Assembly: GCF_932526225.1 (NCBI RefSeq)
Contig: NC_064039.1
Location: forward strand, 18,030,586 to 18,094,585
Direction of reading: 5' to 3'
From: Nematostella vectensis
Taxonomy: Eukaryota; Cnidaria; Anthozoa; Actiniaria; Edwardsiidae
DNA: 64,000 nt
This document shows, piece after piece, positions 1-13,822 of this stretch. The notes beneath the pieces are model-generated. The model was not told the origin of the DNA. It saw only the letters and a program-made list of their open reading frames with translations, and did not search any database. The translations under genes and the position numbers were made by a program. Each line of letters begins with the position of its first letter. The first letter of the stretch is position 1.

Positions 1-2092
1 CGAATGATACCATTTTCGGCTCATTTGGACAAGTATTAAGGATTTTGGTTTTTTGAAGTTTTTAGATTTTGGACCTTGTTTGAACACTGAAAAACTCAAA
101 CTCATCCAATCTTAACGTGCATAGGCTCATTCGAAAGCTCTTGAAAAACCATATAGGCGCTAGGCAGTTTGTTGTCCTCCAAAGTCAATATTTGCAAAGT
201 TTTTCTAGGGAGAAGGTGAAATTTGGCCTTTTTTCCGGCCTTCTTTTACAGCTTTACTTTGAAGCTATGCTTTTGATTTTCTAACCTTTACTAAGTGCTG
301 ATACTTTCTTTATGCTGACCAAGTTTGAGATCAATCGGACTTAATGCCTAGTCCCCAGGCCCTACTCAAAATGTCCCGGAAGTTAGGGAAAAAGATAAGC
401 GGCTTTTGTCAATTCTTGATCGATTCGAAATCTGATTGCAGGGTTAGATTGTCCTTTATGAGTACATAGATCTTACCGAGTTTGAGAATTTTAGCTCAAG
501 TATATAGACCCGAAAAGTTGTCCCCTACCCTCCGTGACACAGTTTTTTTTGAAAAAATTTCTGCGCATGCGCGCTTATGAAAAAACCGAATAGCGCAACA
601 CACGCCGGGGAATGTCACGGTTCAAATGATACCATTTTCGGCTCATTTGGACAAGTATTAAGGATTTTGGTTTTTTGAAGTTTTTAGATTTTAGACCTTT
701 TTTGGACCTTGTTTGAACACTGAAAAACTCAAACTCATCCAATCTTAACGTGCATAGGCTCATTCGAAAGCTCCTGAAAATCCATATAGGCGCTAGGCAG
801 TTTGTTGTCCTCCAAAGCCAATATTTGCAAAGTTTTTCTAGGGAGAAGGTGCAATTTGGCCTTTTTCCGGCCTTTTTTAAAAGCTTTTCTTTGAAGCTAT
901 GCTTTTGATTTTCTAACCTTTACTAAGTGCTGATACTTTCTTCATGCTGACCAAGTTTGAGATCAATCGGACTTAATTCCTAGTCCCCAGGCCCTACTCA
1001 AAATGTCTCGGAAGGTAGGGAAAAAGATTAGCGGCTCTTGTCAATTCTTGATCGATTCGAAATCTGATTGCAGGGTTAGATAGCCCTTTATGAGTACATA
1101 GATCTTACCGAGTTTGAGAATTTTAGCTCAAGTATATAGACCCGAAAAGTTGTCCCCTACCTTCCGGGACACAGTTTTTTGGGGAAAAAATTCTGCGCAT
1201 GCGCACTTATGGAAAAACCGAAAAGCGCAACACACGCCGGGGAATGTCAGGGTTCGAATGATACCATTTTTGGCTCATTTGGAAAAGTATTAAGAATTTT
1301 GGTTTATTTGAAGTTTTTAGATTTTGGACCTTTTTTGGACCTTGTTTGAACACTGAAAAACTCAAACTCATCCAATCTTAACGTGCATAGGCTGATTCGA
1401 AAGCTCTTGAAAAACCATATAGGCGCTAGGCAGTTTGTTGTCCTCCAAAGTCAATATTTGCAAAGTTTTTCTAGGGAGAATGTGCAATTTGGCCTTTTTT
1501 TCCGGCCTTTTTAACAGCTTTACTTTGAAGCTATGCTTTTGATTTTCTAACCTTTACTAAGTGCTGATACTTTCTTCATGCCGACCAAGTTTGAGATCAA
1601 TCGGACTTAATTCCTAGTCCCCAGGCCCTACTCAAATTGTCCCGGAAGGTAGGGAAAAAGATTAGCGGCTTTTGTCAATTCTTGATCGATTCGATATCTG
1701 ATTGCAGGGTTAGATAGCCCTTTATGAGTACAAAGATATTGCCGAGTTTGAGAATTTTAGCTCAAGTATATAGACCCGAAAAGTTGTCCCCTACCCTCCG
1801 GGACACAGTTTTTTTGGAAAAAATTTCTGCGCATGCGCACTTATGAAAAATCCGATTAGCGCAACACACGCCGGGGAATGTCAGGGTTCGAATGATACCA
1901 TTTTCGGCTCATTTGGACAAGTATTAAGAATTTTGGTTTTTTGAAGTTTTTAGATTTTGGGCCTTTTTTGGACCTTGTTTGAACACTGAAAAACTCAAAC
2001 TCCTCCAATCTTAACGTGCATAGATTCATTCGAAAGCCCTGGAAAAACCATATAGGCGCTCTGCAGTTTGTTTTCCACCAAAGTCAATATTT

Positions 2093-2450
2093 GCCAAAAT
2101 ATTTTTGGTAGAATTTGCAATTTGGACCATTTTCAACCCCCAAAAAGTCGTACTTGCAAAATCGTTTCTGGAGATTTCTTTCGCTTATGATATAGAGATG
2201 CGCATGGACATTAAGCTCATACATGAAAGTATTGTTTGCTGCTTATTTCTGGTTCGTGGGAATTTTTTGAAAATCGAAAGAAATCGTCGGCACAGAAAAA
2301 TTTTTGGGAAGTTTGCAAAAAAAAGTCTAAACTTCAATCTTCGTCCTGAATCTTTCTTAGTTAGTGTCTACTAGCATAGTTGGACCTTCCCCGTGACTTT
2401 GGGCAGGCTACGACTAACTTCAGAAATGCTCATATTCTACCTTGGACCAC
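2093..2450 (+). repeat. Satellite module B, copy 1
   Basis: A ~360 bp module inserted in the satellite series, running from 'ttgccaaaatattt' through 'cccccaaaaagtcgtacttg' to 'gctacgactaacttcagaaa' and 'accttggaccac'. It replaces the usual second half of the monomer and lacks the GCGCATGCGC palindrome. Boundaries are accurate to about 20 bp. Confidence 0.8.
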
Positions 2451-2574
2451 TTTTGGACCTTGTTTGAGCACTGAAAAACTCAAACTCATCCAATCTTAAC
2501 GTGCATAGGCTAATTCGAAAGCTCTTGAAAAACCATATAGGCGCTAGGCAGTTTGTTTTCCTCCAAAGTCAATA

Positions 2575-2935
2575 TTTGCCAAAATATATTTGGTAGAATG
2601 TGCAATTTGAACCATTTTTAACCCCCAAAAAGTCGTACTTGCAAAATCGTTTCTGGAGATTTCTTTCTCTTATGATATAGAGATGCGCATGGACACTAAG
2701 CTCTTACATCAAAGTCATGTTTGCTGCTTATTCTTGGCTCGTGGGAATTTTTTGAATATCGAAAGAAATCGTCGGCACAGAAAAATTTTTGGGAAGTTTG
2801 CAAAAAAAAGTCTAAACTTCAATCTTCGTCCTGAATCTTTCTTAGTTAGTGTCTACTAGCATAGTTGGACCTTCCGCGTGACTTTGGGCAGGCTACGACT
2901 AACTTCAGAAATGCTCATATTCTACCTTGGACCAC
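2575..2935 (+). repeat. Satellite module B, copy 2
   Basis: Second B module, following the first after a ~125 bp stretch of ordinary satellite; it shares the 'cccccaaaaagtcgtacttg' core and the same right end. Confidence 0.8.
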
Positions 2936-4321
2936 TTTTTGACCTTGTTGGACAACTGAAAAACTCAAACTCATCCAATCTTAACGTGCATAAGCTCATT
3001 CGAAAGCTCTTGAAAAACCATATAGGCGCTAGGCAGTTTGTTGTCCTCCAAAGTCAATATTTGCAAAGTTTTTCTAGGGAGAAGGTGCAATTTGGCCTTT
3101 TTTCCGGCCTTTTTTAACAGCTTTACTTTGAAGCTATGCTTTTGATTTTCTAACTTTATCTTTACTAAATGCTGATACTTTCGTCATGCTGACCAAGTTT
3201 GAGATCAATCGGACTTAATTCCTAGTCCCCAGGCCCTACTCAAAATGTCTCTGAAGGTAGGGAAAAAGATTAGCGGCTTTTGTCAATTCTTGATCGATTC
3301 GAAATCTGATTGCAGGGCTAGATAGCCCTTTATGAGTACATAGATCTTACCGAGTTTGAGAATTTTAGCTCAAGTATATAGACCCGAAAAGTTGTCCCCT
3401 ACCTTCCGGGACACAGTTTTTTTGGAAAAAATTTCTGCGCATGCGCACTTATGAAAAAACCGAATAGCGCAACACACGCCGGGGAATGTCAGGGTTCGAA
3501 TGATACCATTTTCGGCTCATTTGGACAAGTATTAAGAAGTTTTGTTTTTGGAAGTTTTTAGATTTTGGACCTTGTTTGAACACTGAAAAACTCAAACTCA
3601 TCCAATCTTAACGTGCATAGGCTGATTCAAAAGCTCTTGAAAAACCATATAGGCGCTAGGCAGTTTGTTGTCCTCCAAAGTCAATATTTGCAAAGTTTTT
3701 CTAGGGAGAATGTGCAATTTGGCCTTTTTTTCCGGCCTTTTTAACAGCTTTACTTTGAAGCTATGCTTTTGATTTTCTAACCTTTACTAAGTGCTGATAC
3801 TTTCTTCATGCCGACCAAGTTTGAGATCAATCGGACTTAATTCCTAGTCCCCAGGCCCTACTCAAAATGTCCCGGAAGGTAGGGAAAAAGATTAGCGGCT
3901 TTTGTCAATTCTTGATCGATTCGATATCTGATTGCAGGGTTAGATAGCCCTTTATGAGTACAAAGATATTGCCGAGTTTGAGAATTTTAGCTCAAGTATA
4001 TAGACCCGAAAAGTTGTCCCCTACCCTCCTGGACACAGTTTTTTTGGAAAAAATTTCTGCGCATGCGCACTTATGAAAAATCCGATTAGCGCAACACACG
4101 CCGGGGAATGTCAGGGTTCGAATGATACCATTTTCGGCTCATTTGGACAAGTATTAAGAATTTTGGTTTTTTGAAGTTTTTAGATTTTGGGCCTTTTTTG
4201 GACCTTGTTTGAACACTGAAAAACTCAAACTCCTCCAATCTTAACGTGCATAGATTCATTCGAAAGCCCTGGAAAAACCATATAGGCGCTCTGCAGTTTG
4301 TTTTCCACCAAAGTCAATATT

Positions 4322-4685
4322 TGCCAAAATATTTTTGGTAGAATTTGCAATTTGGACCATTTTCAACCCCCAAAAAGTCGTACTTGCAAAATCGTTTCTG
4401 GAGATTTCTTTCGCTTATGATATAGAGATGCGCATGGACACTAAGCTCTTACATCAAAGTCATGTTTGCTGCTTATTCTTGGCTCGTGGGAATTTTTCTA
4501 ATATCGAAAGAAATCGTCGGCACAGAAAAATTTTTGAGTAGTTTGCAAAAAAAAAGTCTAAACTTCAATCTTCGTCCTGAATCTTTCTTAGTTAGTGTCT
4601 ACTAGCATAGTTGGACCTTCCCCGTGACTTTGAGCAGGCTACGACTAACTTCAGAAATGCTCATATTCTACCTTGGACCACTTTT
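4322..4685 (+). repeat. Satellite module B, copy 3
   Basis: Same core and ends as the other B modules. Its left flank is nearly identical to that of copy 1 (offset about 2230), pointing to duplication of a block larger than one monomer. Confidence 0.8.
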
Positions 4686-6061
4686 GGACCTTGTTTGACA
4701 ACTTAAAAACTCAAACTCATCCAATCTTAACGTGCATAAGCTCATTCGAAAGCTCTTGAAAAACCATATAGGCGCTAGGCAGTTTGTTGTCCTCCAAAGT
4801 CAATATTTGCAAAGTTTTTCTAGGGAGAAGGTGCAATTTGGCCTTTTTTCCGGCCTTTTTTAACAGCTTTACTTTGAAGCTATGCTTTTGATTTTCTAAC
4901 CTTTACTAAGTGCTGATACTTTCTTCATGCTGACCAAGTTTGAGATCAATCGGACTTAATTCCTAGTCCCCAGGCCCTACTCAAAATGTCTCTGAAGGTA
5001 GGGAAAAAGATTACCGGCTTTTGTCAAATCTTGATCGATTCGAAATCTGATTGCAGGGCTAGATAGCCCTTTATGAGTACATAGATCTTACCGAGTTTGA
5101 GAATTTTAGCTCAAGTATATAGACCCGAAAAGTTGTCCCCTACCTTCCGGGACACAGTTTTTTGGGAAAAAATTTCTGCGCATGCGCACTTATAAAAAAC
5201 CGAATAGCGCAACACACGCCGGGGAACGTCGGGGTTCGAATGATACCATTTTCGGCTCATTTGGACAAGTATTAAGAATTTTGGTTTTTTGAAGTTTTTA
5301 GATTTTGGACCTTGTTTGAACACTGAAAAACTCAAACTCATCCAATCTTAACGTGCAAAGGCCCATTCGAAAGCTCTTGAAAAACCATATAGGCGCTAGG
5401 CAGTTTGTTGTCCTCCAAAGTCAATATTTGCAAAGTTTTTCTAGAGAGAAGGTGCAATTTGGCCTTTTTTCCGGCCTTTTTTAACAGCTTTACTTTAAAG
5501 CTATGCTTTTGATTTTCTAACCTTTACTAAGTGCTGATACTGTCTTCATGCTGTCCAAGTTTGAGATCAATCGGACTTAATTCCTAGTCCCCAGGCCCTA
5601 CTCAAAATGTCCCGGAAGGTAAGGAAAAAGATTAGCGGCTTTTGTCAATTCTTGATCGATTCGAAATCTGATTGCAGGGTTAGATAGCCCTTTATGAGTA
5701 CATAGATATTGCCGAGTTTGAGAATTTTAGCTCAAGTATATAGACCCGAAAAGTTGTCCCCTACCCTCCGGGACACAGTTTTTTTAGAAAAAATTTCTGC
5801 GCATGCGCACTTATAAAAAAACCGAATAGCGCAACACACGCCGGGGAATGTCAGGGTTCGAATGATACCATTTTCGGCTCATTTGGACAAGTATTAAGAA
5901 TTTTGGTTTTTTGAAGTTTTTAGATTTTGGACCTTTTTAGGACCTTATTTGAACACTGAAAAACTCAAACTCCTCCAATCTTAACGTGCATAGATTCATT
6001 CGAAAGCTCTGGAAAAACCATATAGGCGCTCTGCAGTTTGTTTTCCTCCAAAGTCAATATT

Positions 6062-6425
6062 TGCCAAAATATATTTGGTAGAATGTGCAATTTAAACCAT
6101 TTTTAACCCCCAAAAAGTCGTACTTGCAAAATCGTTTCTGGAGATTTCTTTCTCTTATGATATAGAGATGCGCATGGACACTAAGCTCTTACATCAAAGT
6201 CATGTTTGCTGCTTATTCTTGGCTCGTGGGAATTTTTTGAATATCGAAAGAAATCGTCGGCACAGAAAAATTTTTGGGAAGTTTGCAAAAAAAAGTCTAA
6301 ACTTCAATCTTCGTCCTGAATCTTTCTTAGTTAGTGTCTACTAGCATAGTTGGACCTTCCGCGTGACTTTGGGCAGGCTACGACTAACTTCAGAAATGCT
6401 CATATTCTACCTTGGACCACTTTTG
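6062..6425 (+). repeat. Satellite module B, copy 4
   Basis: Nearly identical to copy 2 including the right-hand flank (offset about 3485), so the two belong to a duplicated higher-order block. Confidence 0.8.
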
Positions 6426-9400
6426 GACCTTGTTGGACAACTGAAAAACTCAAACTCATCCAATCTTAACGTGCATAAGCTCATTCGAAAGCTCTTGAAA
6501 AACCATATAGGCGCTAGGCAGTTTGTTGTCCTCCAAAGTCAATATTTGCAAAGTTTTTCTAGGGAGAAGGTGCAATTTGGCCTTTTTTCCGGCCTTTTTT
6601 AACAGCTTTACTTTGAAGCTATGCTTTTGATTTTCTAACTTTATCTTTACTAAATGCTGATACTTTCGTCATGCTGACCAAGTTTGAGATCAATCGGACT
6701 TAATTCCTAGTCCCCAGGCCCTACTCAAAATGTCTCTGAAGGTAGGGAAAAAGGTTAGAGGCTTTTGTCAATTCTTGATCGATTCGAAATCTGATTGCAG
6801 GGTTAGATAGCCCTTTATGAGTACATAGATCTTACCGAGTTTGAGAATTTTAGCTCAAGTATATAGACCCGAAAAGTTGTCCCCTACCTTCCGGGACACA
6901 GTTTTTTTGGAAAAAATTTCTGCGCATGCGCACTTATGAAAAAAACGAATAGCGCAACACACGCCGGGGAATGTCAGGGTTCGAATGATACCATTTTCGG
7001 CTCATTTGGACAAGTATTAAGAAGTTTTGTTTTTGGAAGTTTTTAGATTTTGGACCTTGTTTGAGCACTGAAAAACTCAAACTCATCCAATCTTAACGTG
7101 CATAGGCTCATTCGAAAGCTCTTGAAAAACCATATAGGCGCTAGGCAGTTTGTTGTCCTCCAAAGTCAATATTTGCAAAGTTTTTCTAGGGAGAAGGTGC
7201 AATTTGGCCATTTTTCCGGCCTTTTTTTAACAGCTTTAATTTGAAGCTATGCTTTTGATTTTGTAACCTTTACTAATTGCTGATACTTTCTTCATGCTGA
7301 CCAAGTTTGAGATCAATCGGACTTAATGCCTAGTCCCCAGGCCCTACTCAAAATGTCCCGGAAGGTAGGGAAAAAGATAAGCGGCTTTTGTCAATTCTTG
7401 ATCGATTCGAAATCTGATTGCAGGGTTAGATAGCCCTTTATGAGTACATAGATCTTACCGAGTTTGAGAATTTTAGCTCAAGTATATAGACCCGAAAAGT
7501 TGTCCCCTACCCTCCGGGACAAAGTTTCTTGGAAATAATTTCTGCGCATGCGTACTTATGAAAAAACCGAATAGCGCAACACACGCCGGGGAATGTCAGG
7601 GTTCCAATGATACCATTTTCGGCTCATTTGGACAAGTATCAAGAATTTTGGTTTTTTGAAGTTTTTAGATTTTGGACCTTTTTTGGACCTTGTTTGAGCA
7701 CTGAAAAACTCAAACTCCTCCAATCTTAACGTGCATAGGCTCATTCGAAAGCTCCTGAAAAACCATATAGGCGCTAGGCAGTTTGTTGTCCTCCAAAGTC
7801 AATATTTGCAAAGTTTTTCTAGGGAGAAGGTGCAATTTGGCCTTTTTTCGGCCTTTTTTAACAGTTTACTTTGAAGCTATGCTTTTGATTTTCTAACCTT
7901 TACTAAGTGCTGATACTTTCTTCATGCTGACCAAGTTTGAGATCAATTGGACTTAATTCCTAGTCCCCAGGCCATACTCAAAATGTCTTGGAAGTTAGGG
8001 AAAAAGATTACCGGCTTTTGTCAATTCTTGATCGATTCGAAATCTGATTGAAGGGTTAGATAGCCCTTTATGAGTACATAGATCTTACCGAGTTTGAGAA
8101 TTTTAGCTCAAGTATAAAGACCCGAAAAGTTGTCCCCTACCCTGCGGGACACAGTTTTTTTGGAAAAATTTTCTGCGCATGCGCACTTATGAAAAAAACC
8201 GAATAGCGCAACACACGCCGGGGAATGTCAGGGTTCGAATGATACCATTTTCGGCTCATTTGGACAAGTATTAAGGATTTTGGTTTTTTGAAGTTTTTAG
8301 ATTTTGGACCTTGTTTGAACACTGAAAAACTCAAACTCATCCAATCTTAACGTGCATAGGCTCATTCGAAAGCTCTTGAAAAACCATATAGGCGCTAGGC
8401 AGTTTGTTGTCCTCCAAAGTCAATATTTGCAAAGTTTTTCTAGGGAGAAGGTGAAATTTGGCCTTTTTTCCGGCCTTCTTTAACAGCTTTACTTTGAAGC
8501 TATGCTTTTGATTTTCTAACCTTTACTAAGTGCTGATACTTTCTTCATGCTGACCAAGTTTGAGATCAATCGGACTTAATGCCTAGTCCCCAGGCCCTAC
8601 TCAAAATGTCCCGGAAGTTAGGGAAAAAGATAAGCGGCTTTTGTCAATTCTTGATCGATTCGAAATCTGATTGCAGGGTTAGATTGTCCTTTATGAGTAC
8701 ATAGATCTTACCGAGTTTGAGAATTTTAGCTCAAGTATATAGACCCGAAAAGTTGTCCCCTACCCTCCGTGACACAGTTTTTTTTGAAAAAATTTCTGCG
8801 CATGCGCGCTTATGAAAAAACCGAATAGCGCAACACACGCCGGGGAATGTCACGGTTCAAATGATACCATTTTCGGCTCATTTGGACAAGTATTAAGGAT
8901 TTTGGTTTTTTGAAGTTTTTAGATTTTAGACCTTTTTTGGACCTTGTTTGAACACTGAAAAACTCAAACTCATCCAATCTTAACGTGCATAGGCTCATTC
9001 GAAAGCTCCTGAAAATCCATATAGGCGCTAGGCAGTTTGTTGTCCTCCAAAGCCAATATTTGCAAAGTTTTTCTAGGGAGAAGGTGCAATTTGGCCTTTT
9101 TCCGGCCTTTTTTAAAAGCTTTTCTTTGAAGCTATGCTTTTGATTTTCTAACCTTTACTAAGTGCTGATACTTTCTTCATGCTGACCAAGTTTGAGATCA
9201 ATCGGACTTAATTCCTAGTCCCCAGGCCCTACTCAAAATGTCTCGGAAGGTAGGGAAAAAGATTAGCGGCTCTTGTCAATTCTTGATCGATTCGAAATCT
9301 GATTGCAGGGTTAGATAGCCCTTTATGAGTACATAGATCTTACCGAGTTTGAGAATTTTAGCTCAAGTATATAGACCCGAAAAGTTGTCCCCTACCTTCC

Positions 9401-12400
9401 GGGACACAGTTTTTTGGGGAAAAAATTCTGCGCATGCGCACTTATGGAAAAACCGAAAAGCGCAACACACGCCGGGGAATGTCAGGGTTCGAATGATACC
9501 ATTTTTGGCTCATTTGGAAAAGTATTAAGAATTTTGGTTTTTTGAAGTTTTTAGATTTTGGACCTTTTTTGGACCTTGTTTGAACACTGAAAAACTCAAA
9601 CTCATCCAATCTTAACGTGCATAGGCTGATTCGAAAGCTCTTGAAAAACCATATAGGCGCTAGGCAGTTTGTTGTCCTCCAAAGTCAATATTTGCAAAGA
9701 TTTTCTAGGGAGCAGGTGCAATTTGGCCTTTTTCCTGCCTTTTTTAACAGCTTTACTTTGAAGCCATGCTTTTGATTTTCTAACCTTAACTAAGTGCTGA
9801 TACTTTCTTCATGCTGACCACGTTTGAGATCAATCGGACTTAATTCCTAGTCCCCAGGCCCTACTCAAAATGTATCGGAAGGTAGAAAAAAAGATTACCG
9901 GCTATTGTCAATTCTTGATCGATTAGAAATCTGATTGCAGGGGTTAGATAGCTCTTTATGAATACATAGATATTGCCGAGTTTGAGAATTTTAGCTCAAG
10001 TATATAGACTCGAAAAGTTGTCCCCTACCGTCCAGGACACAGTTTTTTTGGAAAAAATTTCTGCGCATGCGCACTTATGAAAAAACCAAACATCGCAACA
10101 TACGCCGGGGAATGTCAGGGTTCGAATGATACCATTTTCGGCTCATTTGGACAAGTATTAAGAATTTTGTTTTTTTGAAGTTTTTAGATTTTGGACCTTT
10201 TTTGGACCTTGTTTGACCACTGAAAAACTCAAACTCATCCAATCTTAACGTGCATAGCCTCATTCGAATACTCTTGAAAAATCATATAGGCGCTAGGCAG
10301 TTTGTTGTCCTCCAAAGTCAATATTTGCAAAGTTTTTCTAGGGAGAAGGTGCAATTTGGCCTTTTTTCCGGCCTTTTTTAACAGCTTTACTTTGAAGCTA
10401 TGCTTTTGATTTTCTAACCTTTACTAAGTGCTGATACTTTCTTCATGCTGACCAAGTTTGAGATCAATCGGACTTATTTCCTAGTCCCCAGGCCCTACTC
10501 AAAATGTCTCTGAAGGTAGGGAAAAAGATTACCGGCTTTTGTCAATTCTTGATCGATTCGAAATCTGATTGCAGGGTTAGATTGCCCTTTATGAGTACAT
10601 AGATCTTACCGAGTTTGAGAATTTTAGCTCAAGTATATAGACCCGAAAAGTTGTCACCTACCTTCCGGGACACAGTTTTTTGGGAAAAAATTTCTGCGCA
10701 AGCGCACTTATGGAAAAACCGAATAGCGCAACACACGCCGGGGAATGTCAGGGTTCGAATGATACCATTTTCGGCTTATTTGGACAAGTATTAAGAAGAT
10801 TGGTTTTTTGAAGTTTTTAGATTTTGGACCTTGTTTGAACACTGAAAAACTCAAACTCATCCAATCTTAACGTGCATAGGCTCATTCGAAAGCTCCTGAA
10901 AAACCATATAGGCGCTAGGCAGTTTGTTGTCCTCCAAAGTCAATATTTGCAAAGTTTTTCTAGGGAGAAGGTGCAATTTGGCCTTTTTTCCGGCCTTTTT
11001 TAACAGCTTTACTTTGAAGCTATGCTTTTGATTTTCTAACCTTAACTAAGTGCTGATACTTTCTTCATGCTGACCACGTTTGAGATCAATCGGACTTAAT
11101 TCCTAGTCCCCAGGCCCTACTCAAAATGTATCGGAAGGTAGGGAAAAAGATTACCGGCTTTTGTCAATTCTTGATCGATTAGACATCTGATTGCAGGGGT
11201 TAGATAGCCCTTTATGAATACATAGATATTGCCGAGTTTGAGAATTTTAGCTCAAGTATATAGACTCGAAAAGTTGTCCCCTACCGTCCGGGACACAGTT
11301 TTTTTGGAAAAAATTTCTGCGCATGCGCACTTATGAAAAAACCAAACAGCGCAACATACGCCGGGGAATGTCAGGGTTCGAATGATACAATTTTCGGCAC
11401 ATTTGGACAAGTATTAAGAATTTTGTTTTTTTGAAGTTTTTAGATTTTGGACCTTTTTTGGACCTTGTTTGACCACTGAAAAACTCAAACTCATCCAATC
11501 TTAACGTGCATAGCCTCATTCGAATACTCTTGAAAAACCATATAGGCGCTAGGCAGTTTGTTGTCCTCCAAAGTCAATATTTGCAAAGTTTTTCTAGGGA
11601 GAAGGTGCAATTTGGCCTTTTTTCCGGCCTTTTTTAACAGCTTTACTTTGAAGCTATGCTTTTGATTTTCTAACCTTTACTAAGTGCTGATACTTTCTTC
11701 ATGCTGACCAAGTTTGAGATCAATCGGACTTAATTCCTAGTCCCCAGGCCCTACTCAAAATGTCTCTGAAGGTAGGGAAAAAGATTACCGGCTTTTGTCA
11801 ATTCTTGATCGATTCGAAATCTGATTGCAGGGTTAGATTGCCCTTTATGAGTACATAGATCTTACCGAGTTTGAGAATTTTAGCTCAAGTATATAGACCC
11901 GAAAAGTTGTCACCTACCTTCCGGGACACAGTTTTTTTGGGAAAAAATTTCTGCGCAAGCGCACTTATGGAAAAACCGAATAGCGCAACACACGCCGGGG
12001 AATGTCAGGGTTCGAATGATACCATTTTCGGCTTATTTGGACAAGTATTAAGAAGTTTGGTTTTTTGAAGTTTTTAGATTTTGGACCTTGTTTGAACACT
12101 GAGAAACTCAAACTCATCGAATCTTAACGTGCATAGGCCCATTCGAAAGCTCTTGAAAAACAATATAGGCGCTAGGCAGTTTGTTGTCCTCCAAAGTCAA
12201 TATTTGCAAAGTTTTTCTAGGGAGAAGGTGCAATTTGGCCTTTTTTCCGGCCTTTTTTAACAGCTTTACTTTGAAGCTATGCTTTTGATTTTCTAACCTT
12301 TACTAAGTGCTGATACTTTCTTCATGCTGACCAAGTTTGAGATCAATCGGACTTAATTCCTAGTCCCCAGGCCCTACTCAAAATGTCCCGGAAGGTAGGG

Positions 12401-13457
12401 AAAAAGATTAGCGGCTTTTGTCAATTCTTGATCGATTCGAAATCTGATTGCAGGGTTAGATAGCCCTTTATGAGTACATAGATCTTACCGAGTTTGAGAA
12501 TTTTAGCTCAAGTATATAGACCCGAAAAGTTGTCCCCTACCCTGCGGGACACAGTTTTTTTGGAAAAAATTCCTGCGCATGCGCACTTATGAAAAAACCG
12601 AATAGCGCAACACACGCCGGGGAATGTCAGGGTTCGAATGATACCATTTTCGGCTCATTTGGACAAGTATTAAGAAGTTTTGTTTTTTGAAGTTTTTAGA
12701 TTTTGGACCTTGTTTGAACACTGAAAAACTCAAACTCATCCAATCTTAACGTGCTTAGGCTCATTCGAAAGCTCTTGAAAAACCATATAGGCGCTAGGCA
12801 GTTTGTTGTCCTCCAAAGTCAATATTTGCAAAGTTTTTCTAGGGAGAATGCGCAAATTGGCCTTTTTTCCGGCCTTTTTTAACAGCTTTACTTTGAAGCT
12901 ATGCTTTTGATTTTCTAACCTTTACTAAGTGCTGATACTTTCTTCATGCTGACCAAGTTTGAGATCAATCGGACTTAATTCCTAGTCCCCAGGCCCTACT
13001 CAAAATGTCCCGGAAGGTAGGGAAAAAGATTAGCGGCTTTTGTCAATTCTTAATCGATTCGATATCTGATTGCAGGGTTAGATGGCCCTTTATGAGTACA
13101 AAGATATTGCCGAGTTTGAGAATTTTAGCTCAAGTATATAGACCCGAAAAGTTGTCCCCTACCCTGCGGGATACAGTTTTTTTGGAAAAAATTTCTGCGC
13201 ATGCGCACTTATAAAAAATCCGATTAGCGCAACACACGCCGGGGAATGTCAGGGTTGGAATGATACCATTTTCGGCTCATTTGGACAAGTATTAAGAATT
13301 TTGTTTTTTTGAAGTTTTTAGATTTTGGGCCTTTTTTGGACCTTGTTTGAACACTGAAAAACTCAAACTCCTTCAATCTTAACGTGCATAGATTCATTCG
13401 AAAGCCCTGGAAAAACCATATAGGCGCTCTGCAGTTTGTTTTCCTCCAAAGTCAATA

Positions 13458-13822
13458 TTTGCCAAAACATTTTTGGCAGAATTTGCAATTTGGACCATTT
13501 TTAACCCCCAAAAAGTCGTACTTGCAAAATCGTTTCTGGAGATTTCTTTCGTCTATGATATAGAGATGCGCATGGACACTAAGCTCATACATGAAAGTAT
13601 TGTTTGCTGCTTATTTCTGGTTCGTGGGAATTTTTTGAAAATCGAAAGAAATCGTCGGCACAGAAAAATTTTTGGGAAGTTTGCAAAAAAAAAGTCTAAA
13701 CTTCAATCTTCGTCCTGAATCTTTCTTAGTTAGTGTCTACTAGCATAGTTGGACCTTCCCCGTGACTTTGGGCAGGCTACGACTAACTTCAGAAATGCTC
13801 ATATTCTACCTTGGACCACTTT
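13458..13822 (+). repeat. Satellite module B, copy 5
   Basis: Last B module before the orientation switch of the satellite; it has the same core, with small substitutions and one extra A in the poly-A run. Confidence 0.8.

Noticed and set aside
575-763. Recurrent 60-80 codon frames in the satellite array (starts such as MSLCTLRLDEFEF or MTLGRLRLTSEM)
   Set aside because: They follow satellite monomers in both orientations, are broken in many monomers and show no domain. No splice-linked longer product is apparent.
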